This document shows positions 1-10,719 of a DNA stretch of 64,000 nucleotides, one piece after another. The DNA is from Acanthosepion lycidas. Lineage: Eukaryota; Mollusca; Cephalopoda; Sepiida; Sepiidae. The stretch is taken from positions 19,715,227 through 19,779,226 of the forward strand of contig OZ010577.1 of assembly GCA_963932145.1 (NCBI GenBank), in the 5' to 3' direction. The notes beneath the pieces were generated by a model. It did no database searches. It was given only the letters and a program-made list of their open reading frames with translations, and had not been told where the DNA came from. How positions within the stretch are numbered: the stretch's first letter is position 1; each line of letters begins with the position of its first letter. Made by a program: the position numbers and the translations under genes.

Positions 1-1682
1 TCTGCTTCCATTTTGTCAGTAAAACAAATTCTGATATCTGACCTAGTTCCATTAACTTTCCCTAAATTAAATGGTTTGCAATTAAAAATCCTACCCTTTA
101 GAGACTGTTTTTTTTAGAGTGGCAGAAGAATATTCATTGGAGAGGAGATGATGTTCAAATAGTCACTTTTAACGTGGGGAGAATATTAAAGTCAATCTTT
201 AAATAAAACAAAGCATAAAATATAAATTTATAAATCCGAATTTATGCAGATCCGTTTAAATATCATTTTGGAAAAAACTGATAATAGATTGTAAAATTGT
301 TCTTGATTATAGAGCATCGCAGAGAAGGTAAGCGATCAAACCTTTGTGTTGAGCAAAGAATACAAAATAATGGCTAAAAAATAAAATTAATAACGTATTA
401 TCATATCGATTCCGAAAAATGAGGTCGCTCATATATCAATAGCGTCTTAGAGTAAAAAGAAATAAAGGGAGGCAATTATGTTATCAGTTTAACTTATCGA
501 TAGGTGTGTACACGATTGTTATTTGTTGAATAAGCCCCGTTCATATATTATTATAATTTTTGGTGACATAATAAGACTTTTCGATGCAGACAGAAAATAT
601 GTAAAAGTGCTACAAAAGCTTAAAACAATACAGTGTAATATTTGTAATATTTGTAATATTTGTAGTATTGTTTCTGATTTGTTTTTATAGTCAGAACTGG
701 GGAGTACAAAGGGGATATTATGGCTCCTCTCACACAAGAATTTGTAATATCTAGGTACCGCCAAAGATTCGCTAAAATATGAGCATACACGAGGGAAAAA
801 TGTCCAAAACTTAATAAAAACAAAGTTTTATCGTTCAAATTATTATTAAGATATTAAAGTATTTTTGATTATTAAAATGATATTTTTTTTAACCCTTTTT
901 GTTTTAAAAACTTTGTTTTTCTTGCGTCAGCGAAGGACCATAAATTGGAGAGGAAATTTTATGGTCTTTTTGCGGTAAAAAATACAATGATTTGAAAATT
1001 CTTGCAAAAATCAGATAATTGTCGGATTTTAATGAAACTTTCAGAACTTATTCATAAATGAATAAAATTATTTAAGAAACGTTTCTTTCTTTAGAAAAAA
1101 AATTTAATCTTCTGTAACGCCCCACTTATTTAACATTATGAAATTTCGAGTAAAAGCTTAATGTTTATATTAGTTATAAGAACAAGTACTTGGAGAATTT
1201 AAATCATTAAATGTTTTTGATCAAACAGGACCTCCAATTACAGAAAAACTGTTCTGAATCATGAAATAAGTAAATCAATAAAACTTATTTAATTAGAAAA
1301 ACTTTTAATTATTTTTATTAATAATGTATATTATGGACAGTATTGTCTTAAGAATATTATTTCGATGAATAATAAATTTTTACAAGAATTGTTTTCATTT
1401 TTGAAACTCTAATTATAATAATTTAGAAAGTTTTAAATCTTTTAAAATTCTATATTAATTTGAATTGAGTGATATTGTTATTAAGTAAAAACTATACTTA
1501 CTAATCATAAATGGTAAAGCTTACTACAATTCAGCGACCCGCCCCCGACCAGTATTTTAGAGATAATTTAAAATTTTTTTGTGTACCGATTCTTGTAAAT
1601 ACGGATATCCATACACATGATCAGAAAATAAGAGCAGTATGGTAAGACTATAAAGCCAAATGAGTTAAAATTCTATAAAATA
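1..1682. other. AT-rich intergenic sequence, no gene seen
   Basis: I see no coding region, RNA gene or recognisable element here. Short ORFs on the - strand near 519-838 run through a small 9-bp minisatellite (unit close to TTGTAATAT, about 636-670) and have no family resemblance. Long A/T runs are frequent. Confidence 0.6.
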
Positions 1683-1762
1683 TTAGGTTGGTGCAAAAAT
1701 AATGTCGTTTTCTCACATATGTTACTATGTGATAAAACGACATTGTTTTTGCACCAACCTAA
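1683..1762. mobile_element. Palindromic mariner-type MITE, copy 1
   Basis: An 80-bp near-perfect hairpin begins with TTAGGTTGGTGCAAAA, ends with the inverted form TTTTGCACCAACCTAA, and is flanked by TA on both sides, the target duplication of Tc1/mariner elements. The terminal sequence resembles the human MADE1 MITE (Hsmar1 family). It has no coding capacity. Two relatives lie at 19920-19997 and 20612-20713 with different centres but the same termini. Confidence 0.9.
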
Positions 1763-3040
1763 TATTAGCTTACTTAGAATATTTTCATAAATTTTTAAGA
1801 TTATTCGGTAATTAAGAAATTATATAAAAAAGGACGTTCACTTTGTATTCAAGTAATTATTACAGTTAAATGCGGTATACTTAAGTTATCAATAAATGTG
1901 TCAAAACACTCTATAAAAACACCCATATCCGTGTTAAAAAATTCTTTATTGCGATATTGTAAATTAAAAGTAAGTAATATTTGTTTCAAACCAGATTATT
2001 TAAACTCTAAATCAGCTAATCTTCTTCAAATAAAGTTTCAGAAAAGTATATTTTATTTTTGAAAGTTTTTTTTTTTAATAAAGAGAATGACGTTGTGTTA
2101 ACAGATTTGTCAATCTGGCCGAGTTTAACCATTTTTAGCGATTTCAAAAATCAAATCCTTCCAATCAATTTAAATATGTTTTGAAATAGAGCAAAGTATT
2201 TTGCTTATTGGAAATATAAAAATTAATCTATTAGCTTGAAATTAAAACGAAAATAAACGCTTCAAAAAAGATTTTTCCTTTTTAAAATGAATTTTAAACC
2301 TTAGGTATCGCTTTCTTGGAGGTGCCTACTAATATTTTACTGTTTTGATGCAAGTTCAAAGCCATTCATAAGTCATCTTTGAAACAAGAACAATGAAAAA
2401 CAGGATTTCTTTTTTCATTAAAATTTGTTTAAACAAGTTTCATCATTTTATATTGTGCATTGGATTTGATTGTCAGTGGTCAGGAATTAAAAAGAATCAT
2501 TGCTGATAGACGATAGCCATTATATGGAATATATTTCGTGAAAAGTTTGGAGTATAATTAAAATTTAATTTTTACATTAGATTTTAAATTGAAGTACAAT
2601 TTAAATTATTCAGAAATTTCGCTATTTTTCGGACTTGGATATATCTTATTAATTTTCGTAATTGTTTTTTCTTTCCGATTAAGGAAAATAAAAGAGAATT
2701 GCTAAGGATTTTCACTTGACCTCAAAACGTAATTAATTTCTATATTTATATAACCTCGACTTTCTACCATTTCCACGGATATTAAACAACACTAAATCAC
2801 AATAGATAAAAGAAAATATTTTAACGGGATTTTTTTTCTTCTGTCAATTTCGATGTACATCTATCTATAATAATCTCTGTTCCTACTTGCCTCTTCCTCC
2901 CTAGGCGTGTTTATTTTATGGTTGATACAGATATTACCACACAAGAAGTAATACTTTTGCCCTTATTATTGAAAATTTCAAAATCGGTTTCACTGAATCC
3001 GTTCGGTGCGGCCGGTTTAGAAAATCATAACACGTGACAA
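1763..3040. other. AT-rich intergenic sequence, no gene seen
   Basis: No convincing ORF, splice-bounded exon or transposon end was seen. A short stretch near 2468-2490 is shared with 51893-51915, probably an old dispersed repeat. Confidence 0.5.
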
Positions 3041-3048
3041 AATAAAGA

Positions 3049-3155
3049 ATAATAAACCAATCAGGTTGTTCTATTTGCCTAAGAATTATAAACCAAGCAG
3101 ATCGTTTTATTTTTCTAAAAATTATAACCCAATCAAATCATTCTATTTTCTTTTA
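3049..3155. repeat. Diverged tandem repeat with CCAAT-like cores
   Basis: Three imperfect units contain an ATTATAAACCAATCA-like core followed by a T-rich tail. Two cores contain CCAAT and the middle one is mutated to CCAAG. The ORF that follows at 3221-3448 has no recognisable domain, so a promoter role is not supported. Confidence 0.4.
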
Positions 3156-3444
3156 CAAGAGTCCTAAGCTTTGGACCTCTATAAGAAAATAAAAGTAAAG
3201 TCGGCAAGCCAAAAACAAATATGCGTACTCGCTTCAAATGGATCCGCTTCTTACCGGCAACTTCAAAGAAACGCCGCCAATCGTTTACTCACTTTTGCTT
3301 AAAGGCACCAGTTGAAGTTTTAACGGACTACTTTCTCTCTATGCTTATAGACCCACGCATACATATACAAACCTTTTATTTGAACTCTAACACACCAAAA
3401 GAACAATTATTTCATTCAAAACCTTTTCTATATTTTAACAAGCT

Positions 3445-4150
3445 TTAAATTACACCAATTGACTTTGCTGTATTTTTTTTTGTATCTTGTTTCATTCAGC
3501 CATATACAAAATTATCGTTTTTTTTATCTACTGAAGTGTTAACCGATTTATGATATCTGTTGAATTCAAATTTTTCATTTTATTTTACATTGTAATATAT
3601 AGAAATTTCTAATGAATTTTCTTAGAGGATTCAAAATGAATCTAAATGGACTTCCACATAAATATGAATCTCGTGTTCTATACAAAACAGTTTAACTAAA
3701 AAGTAATAACAACTTATGAGACTTCTCGTCTAGTAATTGTAGTAACTGTATTAAGTTAGAACTATTAACTAAGCTCTTTATGGTAATGGTAATATTAGCT
3801 GTTTCAAGGGAACATTAAGAATTCATTAACCGCGAAGTCTGTGATACTTTTGGTTTGGTGAATGTTTAAAACCTTTCTCTTTAGACAATTTTTCGGGGAA
3901 ATAGGTTTCTCAACTCCAGTAACTGTTTTAAATGATACCAACTCACTTTGCAGGTTTTGTATCTTAATTGTTTATTTTGTTTGTTTTTTTTCAAACATAT
4001 ACAAAATTATCGTTCTTATATTCTGGTAATAAATTTATTTGCTGAATTCATTTTATTTTTAAATTGTTAATGTTATGCATTGAAATTTCTACCGAATTCT
4101 GTTAGGGGACTGACGGTTAATCTAAAAGGGCTGTCACATATAATATTAAT
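3445..4150. repeat. Two diverged copies of an unknown dispersed repeat
   Basis: Segments at about 3445-3690 and 3930-4150 share an ordered set of matches: a TTTGTATCTT block, CATATACAAAATTATCG, a GAATTCA/TTTTATTTT block and a GAAATTTCTA block. A third partial relative lies near 59550-59710, sharing GGTAATATTAGC and the following 100 bp with 3790-3920. No coding potential or clear ends were seen, so the class is unknown. Confidence 0.5.
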
Positions 4151-4237
4151 CTTTGATTATCTTCAATTTATTTCTACCTATCACTACTTATCTTTATCTA
4201 CCTACAAATCTTTATCCACCTTGATTTACCTACCGTT

Positions 4238-4241
<4 letters not shown>

Positions 4242-4291
<50 letters not shown>
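4242..4291. repeat. (TA)n microsatellite
   Basis: About 25 uninterrupted TA units end directly at a SINE fragment. Predicted Tyr/Ile-rich ORFs across it are artefacts. Confidence 0.95.
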
Positions 4292-4292
<1 letters not shown>

Positions 4293-4543
4293 TCGACTCT
4301 CCCGTCGAATTCGACGTATGAGGGTCAAGCAGATCAGTTCCTAGGAAACCGACAGCCCGACAACAGCACATGAGATTTCATTATAGTGGTGAAGGTTTCG
4401 TGCAGGACCATCCACACTTTTTGAAGGGCCGAATACAAAGACCTGGTGCACTCGGCAGGTTTTGAATACAGAGTTGTCCTTCTCCTAGACCAGTTGCCAT
4501 CGAAGGCTATAGAACCCAGTCTGTTCTGCTATTTACCCATAGC

Positions 4544-4545
<2 letters not shown>
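4292..4545 (-). mobile_element. tRNA-type SINE, 3' part (family A2), antisense
   Basis: This segment aligns with 37388-37680, sharing the CTCTCCCGTCG start, the CGACGTATGAGG block, the ACCTGGTGCAC block and the CAGTTGCCATC/AAGGCTATAG block. The last block also occurs in the family A SINEs at 51920-52220 and 61478-61745, so this is the 3' part of a SINE lacking its tRNA-like head. It is flanked by TA and TATG/TG microsatellites. Confidence 0.7.
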
Positions 4546-4579
<34 letters not shown>

Positions 4580-4580
4580 T
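4543..4580. repeat. (TA)n(TG)n microsatellite
   Basis: A compound TA then TG repeat lies between a SINE fragment and the 3' end of an antisense LINE. Confidence 0.9.
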
Positions 4581-4584
4581 TATT

Positions 4585-5165
4585 TTAATCATTTCACACT
4601 ATGTAAGGCAATAACACCACTAAGACGCAATAGGGTGTGAAAGAGAATGATAAGACTTTAGTGAGGAAAGAGGACAACAAAATTCAGGAAGACAGATGAC
4701 GACGATTGATGTTGCATTTAAATATTTAAAAATTGTAGATAGCAGGAAGGCAAGAAACCAAAACAGAGTTCCACAGGTGAGAAGTGCGAGAAAAGAAACT
4801 ATTAGAATAGAATTAACGGTTATATCTACTTCGACCTAGTTGCCAATCTAGTAATACTCTTAAATTCCTGTGGTCGAAGTACTAAAGAGGAGAGCTCATT
4901 TGAACAACTGCCATGAACAAATTTATAGAAAAGATAAAGGGAATCTACGTTACAGCGGTGGGAAATTGACTGAAGTCAAGATGCCAGGTCAGGACTGATA
5001 ACATTGCAGGCGCTTCTTTAGATTTTGTCGAGAACCTCGAGATATATAGCCGGAGCACCAGATCAGATATGACAGCAATATTCAATGCATGGACGAATGG
5101 TAGGTTTATAAATGGGTAAAATAGATTCTGACTAGAAAAATTGTCTGGCACTGCACATTAAATCA
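4585..5165 (-). mobile_element. Jockey/CR1-like LINE 3' fragment, antisense
   Basis: Read on the - strand, this contains the end of the reverse-transcriptase ORF in broken frames (around 4945-5151), the post-RT region and the family 3' tail with its signature of GTCTTAGTGG, GCCTTAC and TGAAATGATT. It matches the 3' end of the larger + copy at 5958-8350. It is frameshifted and inactive. Confidence 0.75.
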
Positions 5166-5237
5166 ACCTAATTAACAGCAGATCTAGCAACTGATTCAAT
5201 ATAATCGCTTCACTTCATGTTAGTAGAAAATGTGAGA

Positions 5238-5349
5238 TCTATCTATCTATCTTGTCTGCCTATTCATATCTATCTATCTATTTTGTCTGCCTATTCATAT
5301 ATATAAATATATATATATATATATGTATATATATATGTATATGTATATA

Positions 5350-5398
<49 letters not shown>

Positions 5399-5506
5399 GT
5401 ATATATATATGTATATATATATATATATATATATCTTGTCTGCCTGTTCATATCTAGTTAGTCTGTTCATACCTATCTATCTATCTTGTCTGCCTGTTCA
5501 TATCTA

Positions 5507-5541
<35 letters not shown>

Positions 5542-5617
5542 TGTCTGCCTGTTCATATCTAGTCAATCTGTTCATATCTATCTATCTATCTATCTATCTA
5601 TCTTGTCTACCTGTGCA

Positions 5618-5668
<51 letters not shown>

Positions 5669-5760
5669 TGTCTGCCTGTTCATATCTAGTCAGTCTGTTC
5701 ATATCTATCTATCTATCTATCTGTCTGACTTCATTCACCAACTATGCCTTATCAATATCT
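5238..5760. repeat. Composite TATC / TA / 22-bp minisatellite array
   Basis: TATC runs, long TA/TATG runs and a unit CTTGTCTGCCTGTTCATATC alternate about six times. The non-microsatellite unit recurs at about 5258, 5285, 5435, 5487, 5540 and 5667 with small changes, so the array has higher-order structure. ORFs across it (5252-5774) are read-through of Ile/Tyr codons and are not genes. Confidence 0.85.
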
Positions 5761-5834
5761 ACGTCTACTTATGACTATCTACCTCTCTCTATTTACCGCT
5801 CTCTATTGACGTATCTCTATTTGCTTGCCTATTT

Positions 5835-5991
5835 GACCACGCAGGCATTCAAACGCTCAATTTTTCACTACTACTGACCACGCAGGCATTCAAACGCTCA
5901 ATTTTTCACTACTACTGACCACGCAGGCATTCAAACGCTCAATTTTTCACTACTACTGACCACGCAGGCATTCAAACGCTCAATTTTTCAA
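5835..5991 (+). repeat. 41-bp tandem repeat of the LINE 5' edge
   Basis: Units start at 5835, 5876, 5917 and 5958 with an exact 41-bp period, each beginning GACCACGCAGGCATTC. The fourth unit runs on into the open endonuclease frame of the LINE, while the first three stop at the repeat junction. Because 41 is not a multiple of three, the upstream copies cannot extend the LINE frame. Confidence 0.9.
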
Positions 5992-8233
5992 TCTCTCATT
6001 CCCTCACACAGATAGTTAACTTCTCCACTCGTTTTGCCTTCAACGGGGAAGGTAAAGCCTCTCTTCTCGACCTGTGCTTTACCTCCATCCCCGAATCCTG
6101 CATCGCCTCGCAACTCTGCCCTCTTGGTAACTCTGATCATGGGGTAGTATCTGTTAACGTCTCCTTCAACTCCAACCTCTATAAAGAACCTCCTACCACT
6201 AGAAGTTCGTTCTACTATCAACGTGCTGACTGGGACGCGTTCCGTGATTTCCTCCGCGATGTCCCCTGGGATGGAGTCTTCAAGCTCCCCGTCCAAGAAT
6301 GTGCTTCTGAGGTCTCTTCCTGGATTAAAGCTGGAATCGACGCTTTCATCCCATCTAGGAAATATAGGGTCAAGTCGCGCTCCTCCTCCTGGTTCTCCGC
6401 TGCTTGCTCAGCCGCCATCGCCCATAGAAACCACTACTTCCACCTATTCCGTAGCGACATGTCTGACTGCAATAGACGTCTCTTTGCCTCCGCCCGTAAC
6501 GAGTGTAAGCGTGTCCTCAATGATGCTAAGTCACTATTTGCGGCTCGGATGAAGGAACGTATTGCATCTCGCAAATTTGGATCCAAAGATTATTGGCGTC
6601 TCTGCAAGAGCGTATTGAATAATTGCAAACCCTCTATACCTCCTTTATTCAACCAGTTCGAAGTCCTGACCTCCTCTACCGACAAGGCTGAATGCTTTGC
6701 TCGGAAATTTTCATTCAACTCTACGCTCGACTCTTCCGGTGTACCCATTATCTCCAATTTAGACCCCAACAAGGCTAGTGGTGGAGACGGGATACCAGCC
6801 ATTGTCTTGAAGAAATGCGCGCCTGTACTGGCGCCCGCCCTTTCTAAACTATACAACTACTGCCTCAAGGAATCTTGTTTTCCTGACTGCTGGAAGTCCT
6901 CTTCGATCGTTCCTGTCTTCAAGAACTCCGGCGACCCCTCTGACCCTTCCAACTACCGTCCTATCAGTCTCCTTCCCCTCTTTGAAGCCCTAATCAATAT
7001 CGAGGTGGTAAACCACCTCACATCCCATAATCTGCTCTCAGACAAGCAATATGGTTTCCGCTTTGGCCGATCTACAGCTGATGTGCTTACGGCCATCACT
7101 GAAACTGTCTACCGAGCTCTTCAAAATAACGGGGAAGCCCGTGCCGTGGCACTAGACATCTCCAAAGCATTTGATAGGGTTTGGCATGCCGGCCTTCTTC
7201 ACAAGCTCCAGGGTTATGGCATTACGGGTCGATTATATAACCTAATACAATCATTCCTGTCAAACCGTGAATTGAAGGTCGTTCTTAACGGATTCTCATC
7301 CAGTTCCTATCCTACGAACGCAGGTGTTCCTCAAGGCTCCATCCTAGGCCCCACTCTATTCCTTCTCTACATAAATGACCTTCCTGACGCCATAACTTCT
7401 CAAGTTGGCATCTACGCGGATGACACCACAATTTATTCCTGCCTCAAAAACAAATCTAGTCTCACTGACAAAACTCACCTGGCCGTACGTCTCGAAAAGG
7501 ACCTCCAATCGATTGTGAACTGGGGCAAGAATTGGCTGGTCAACTTCAACGCTTCGAAGACAAAACTGCTCTCTATTAATCACCACAGAGATCCTTCCCT
7601 TCCCTCCATTAGAATGTCTGACGCTCAACTTCTCGACAGCAACTCTCTGCGGCTTCTCGGTCTCATGTTGACTGCTGACTTGAGATGGAATAAATACATT
7701 GAGTCAATTGCTTCGTCCATCGCAAGGAAAGTTGGCTCCCTGAGCCGCGCCAGGAAGTTTTTCTCCGGGAGTCGATCCTCCAGATTTACAAATCAACAAT
7801 TCGCCCTTGCATGGAGTATTGCTGTCATATATGGTCTGGTTCCCCTTCTGTTTGCCTCGGGGTTCTTGATAGGCTCCAGAGGCGGATATGCAATGTAGTT
7901 GGCCCTGCTCTGTCGTCTCGTCTACAGTCACTTTCTCACAGACGCGCCGTCGCCTCCCTCTGTCTGTTCTACAAATACTTCCATGGAAATTGCTCCGAGG
8001 AGCTGCATTCGCTGGTTCCCAGACGTCATGAGTTCAAGCGCCATACGAGGCTGGCATCCCGCTCTCACCCCTTCACTGTCGAAACTCCTAAATGTAGCTG
8101 TCTCTTCTACTCCAATAGCTGCATGTCTCGCACCTCTCGCCTGTGGAACTCCCCTCCCTATTCCTGTTACCCTGTGAGCTATAATCTCCAGCTATTCAAG
8201 TGTAATGTCAATCGACATCTCCAGTTGCCTTGA
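5958..8233 (+). pseudogene. LINE endonuclease-reverse transcriptase, frameshifted
   Basis: The frame is open from the left edge to 7898. It first shows the endonuclease C-terminus with an SDH motif (near 6129-6145), then the RT fingers and palm: motif A ALDISKAFDRVW, motif B GVPQGSILGP and the catalytic YADD at about 7411-7425. A one-base frame change near 7755-7770 moves the post-RT region (EYCCHIWSG and onward) to a second frame that runs from 7811 to a stop at 8233. A small deletion is likely near 6985. In an intact element the protein nicks target DNA and copies the element RNA by target-primed reverse transcription. The N-terminal half of the endonuclease is missing, so this copy is dead. 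Confidence 0.88.
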
Positions 8234-8350
8234 TCTATCCACTACCCTCATCTTTTCTTCTATCACTCCTATCTGATCTTGCTCTAAATTTTCTGTAACT
8301 CCTTGCATCCTAGTGGCTCCCGCCTTGCTTGGGGTGAAATGCTTAAAAAA
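5958..8350 (+). mobile_element. 5'-truncated Jockey/CR1-like LINE
   Basis: This is the best preserved non-LTR element here. It starts inside the apurinic-type endonuclease domain, continues through a reverse transcriptase and ends at a 3' tail around 8300-8350 (GCCTTGCTTGGGGTGAAATG then an A/TA-rich end). Related tails at 18570-18610, 19170-19215 and 53680-53720, and antisense at 4590 and 47610, show it is one copy of a large local family. The 5' end is lost and replaced by the 41-bp array. Confidence 0.9.
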
Positions 8351-9135
8351 TATATATATATATTTGCTACTAGCAAATTGGCTCTACTCTTAGTGGATAG
8401 GCGCATCACAATCTTCTTATCACTGTTCATTTTTAGTACTAAGCTAAATATACTCAATAAATAAGATGAAAACATCTGAACTTTATCCTATGTGGCTCTC
8501 ACATTAAGCAAATTCGGCCACCCCTGGTCTAGTTCATATAAATCGCGTGAATCATGATAATTATCACAGACAGAAAAAAATATTTTTGTCTATTTACATT
8601 TCCTATAGTTTGAAATGCCCCCCCCCACACACACATATCAATATATAATGTATGTGTACATATATGGGGTTAGGCTAATAAATATTTTTGGAAATGATTT
8701 TTCACTGAGTATTGAGGTGTTAAAGTCAGCTTTGAGAATTTATTGGAGAAACGAACTTAGTACTATAGTCTAAAAGGTTTACCATCTTGCGATGGTGTAC
8801 CCAGTGGAAATATTATTTTTGTGCACCGTAGACTTCCCCGCTTCTTTCGCGGAAAAAACAAGACAATAGTGAAATGTGAAAAGTTTTTTGTTTTTTTTTA
8901 ATTATCCAGCTCCTTTTTTATATAAGACGGGAGAGAGACGATGTTAAAAATCATTAAAAATCATCAATCCACTAAATAATTAATGGTGATATTAATAAAG
9001 CTAGTATGATATTAATGTAGCGTTTGATAGATGAGAAAAAAAGTTCATTACATGTTAAGCAAATGGTGTATCATTCATTGGCATCTTCTCTCTCTCTCTT
9101 TTTCTCTCGATAATTAAGTATTGATTGGGAATGTG
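8351..9135. other. Intergenic sequence, no gene seen
   Basis: This AT-rich stretch has a C-run next to a CA repeat near 8618-8636. I recognise no coding or mobile sequence. Confidence 0.5.
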
Positions 9136-9139
9136 CGGA

Positions 9140-9370
9140 TTGACGTAATGGTTATCGGCGTGACAAGTGGAATCATTGAGTAGAGGTCAAATTCCGACCC
9201 TGTTCGTTGTGTAAACTTCGACTATTGGAAAGGCATGCATCTATTACTTTAACCCCCACCCCAGTTATAGCTTAAATAGCATGATGAACTGGGTTTTCTA
9301 AACTTGTGTGGCAGCCAATCTAGAAGGACACCTCTGAATTCAAAACCGTAAAGAAAACAACGTGAAACCA
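9140..9370 (+). mobile_element. tRNA-derived SINE, family B copy 1
   Basis: A tRNA-like head has an A-box-like stretch (TGACGTAATGGTTATCGGCG) and a B-box-like stretch (GGTCAAATTCCGACCC). A body follows ending in CTGAATTCAAAA. The later part is shared with 30060-30340 and 36415-36630. Confidence 0.6.
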
Positions 9371-9965
9371 TTCCACATTTTTCTCAAAGAACTCATGGCA
9401 ATTCACAAATACAGAAAAAGAATATAGAGATTCATGATAGCCTGTGGAAAATTAAATCATTGCATTAAAAATGGATGCTCGGGATCTTTTCATTATTATA
9501 ATTCATATCAGTTAAATATTGTTTGAAATGATTTCCGGCTTTATAAATATCTGCTGTAAGAACCTGACCCTACCTGATGTCTTCAGCAAGGCGAGGAAAC
9601 ACTGGTGTTATAGTTAACGAAACAAGATAAGGAATTTATTTACAAATTTACACATTTGAAGTTGTCAGTAGTTTGCTTTAGGAAAAGGAATCAAATATTT
9701 AAAGTTTGTAGTTTTGATGAATTGTCAAGAAGAGAAAATTTTCATATTAAATCATTGGGCATAAAAAATAAAATTCCAAAATGTTGAAAACAAATTGAGA
9801 GAGTTTGTTTAAAAGTTATATGGTTGTATTCAATATGAATGACAAGATATCATTTAAGGTACTTAGCTTTGGAGTTGAATAGAGTTCTTTGAAATTGCCC
9901 TGCTCTCATTAGAGACTGATAATGTATCAGTGTGTAATTTGACACCGACAATATTCAGACAGGTG
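9371..9965. other. Intergenic sequence, no gene seen
   Basis: No ORF or repeat family recognised. Confidence 0.5.
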
Positions 9966-9979
9966 GATCTCTCTCTCTC

Positions 9980-10021
<42 letters not shown>
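9966..10021. repeat. (CT)n microsatellite
   Basis: Near-perfect CT/TC repeat with one CC interruption. Confidence 0.95.
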
Positions 10022-10024
<3 letters not shown>

Positions 10025-10487
10025 ATATCAAAAAGCGATTTGACATTAGCTTGTTACTTTATTCTCAGTTTGTAAGCCGCTCCCTTTTCTTCAGCCCGGA
10101 GCCAATCCCTTTTTCTATTGGTCAAAATAAATTTTCGCACAAGCTCGCAAATTTGAAAACAGTGAAGAAAAGAGGGTTATTTTTATTTCGTATTCACCAC
10201 AAATGAATTGACCGAAGCATAGTGATACAACCAAAAAGGAGGAGAAAATAGTTTTATATTGGTTGTTGTTATATGTAATGCTGCTTTAGATGTTCTGTAA
10301 TTGTCTATTAAATTTCTAGCCGGGTAATAATCAGGACCCTTTTCCGATCTGAGGACTGCTAAAGCACTATTATTATTCTTTATTTGTCCACTAAAGCACT
10401 TTGCGTCACTGACATTCTATAACATAAATAAAAGCTGTAATATTACGCGCTGATGTAAATATAAGCATATTCCAGCTGACAATTGTA

Positions 10488-10715
10488 CAGGATGGTCCGA
10501 AAGTACTGTCACCCTACCAAAAAGTAACGAGAACACTAGAAGAATAAGTAATACAAAGCACATGTACTGGATTCAGTTTATTTACTTTCATTGACGCTGT
10601 CACACATCGAGAAGGTCTGTATGAACACCATCATTTTCGTGTAGGAGCTCGTGTCAGCCATTTGAAATAGCAAAATTTATTATGTAGGAGTGACAGAACT
10701 TTTGGGTCACCATTT
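10488..10715. mobile_element. Short non-autonomous mariner remnant
   Basis: The left end CAGGATGGTCCGAAAGTACT and a right end whose reverse complement begins ATGGTGACCCAAAAGTTCTG form diverged inverted termini followed on both sides by TGTCAC. TA precedes the left end at 10486-10487. The interior has no transposase. The right boundary is approximate. Confidence 0.6.
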
Positions 10716-10719
10716 ACTT

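Noticed and set aside
3221-3448. 75-residue ORF after CCAAT-like repeats
   Set aside because: No domain, signal peptide or codon signature; the following region is a dispersed repeat.
4080-4373. ORF running through the TA repeat
   Set aside because: Ile/Tyr repeats come from the microsatellite and the ends belong to a SINE.
5252-5877. Four overlapping ORFs of Ile/Tyr/Ser/Leu
   Set aside because: They are translations of TA and TATC repeats.
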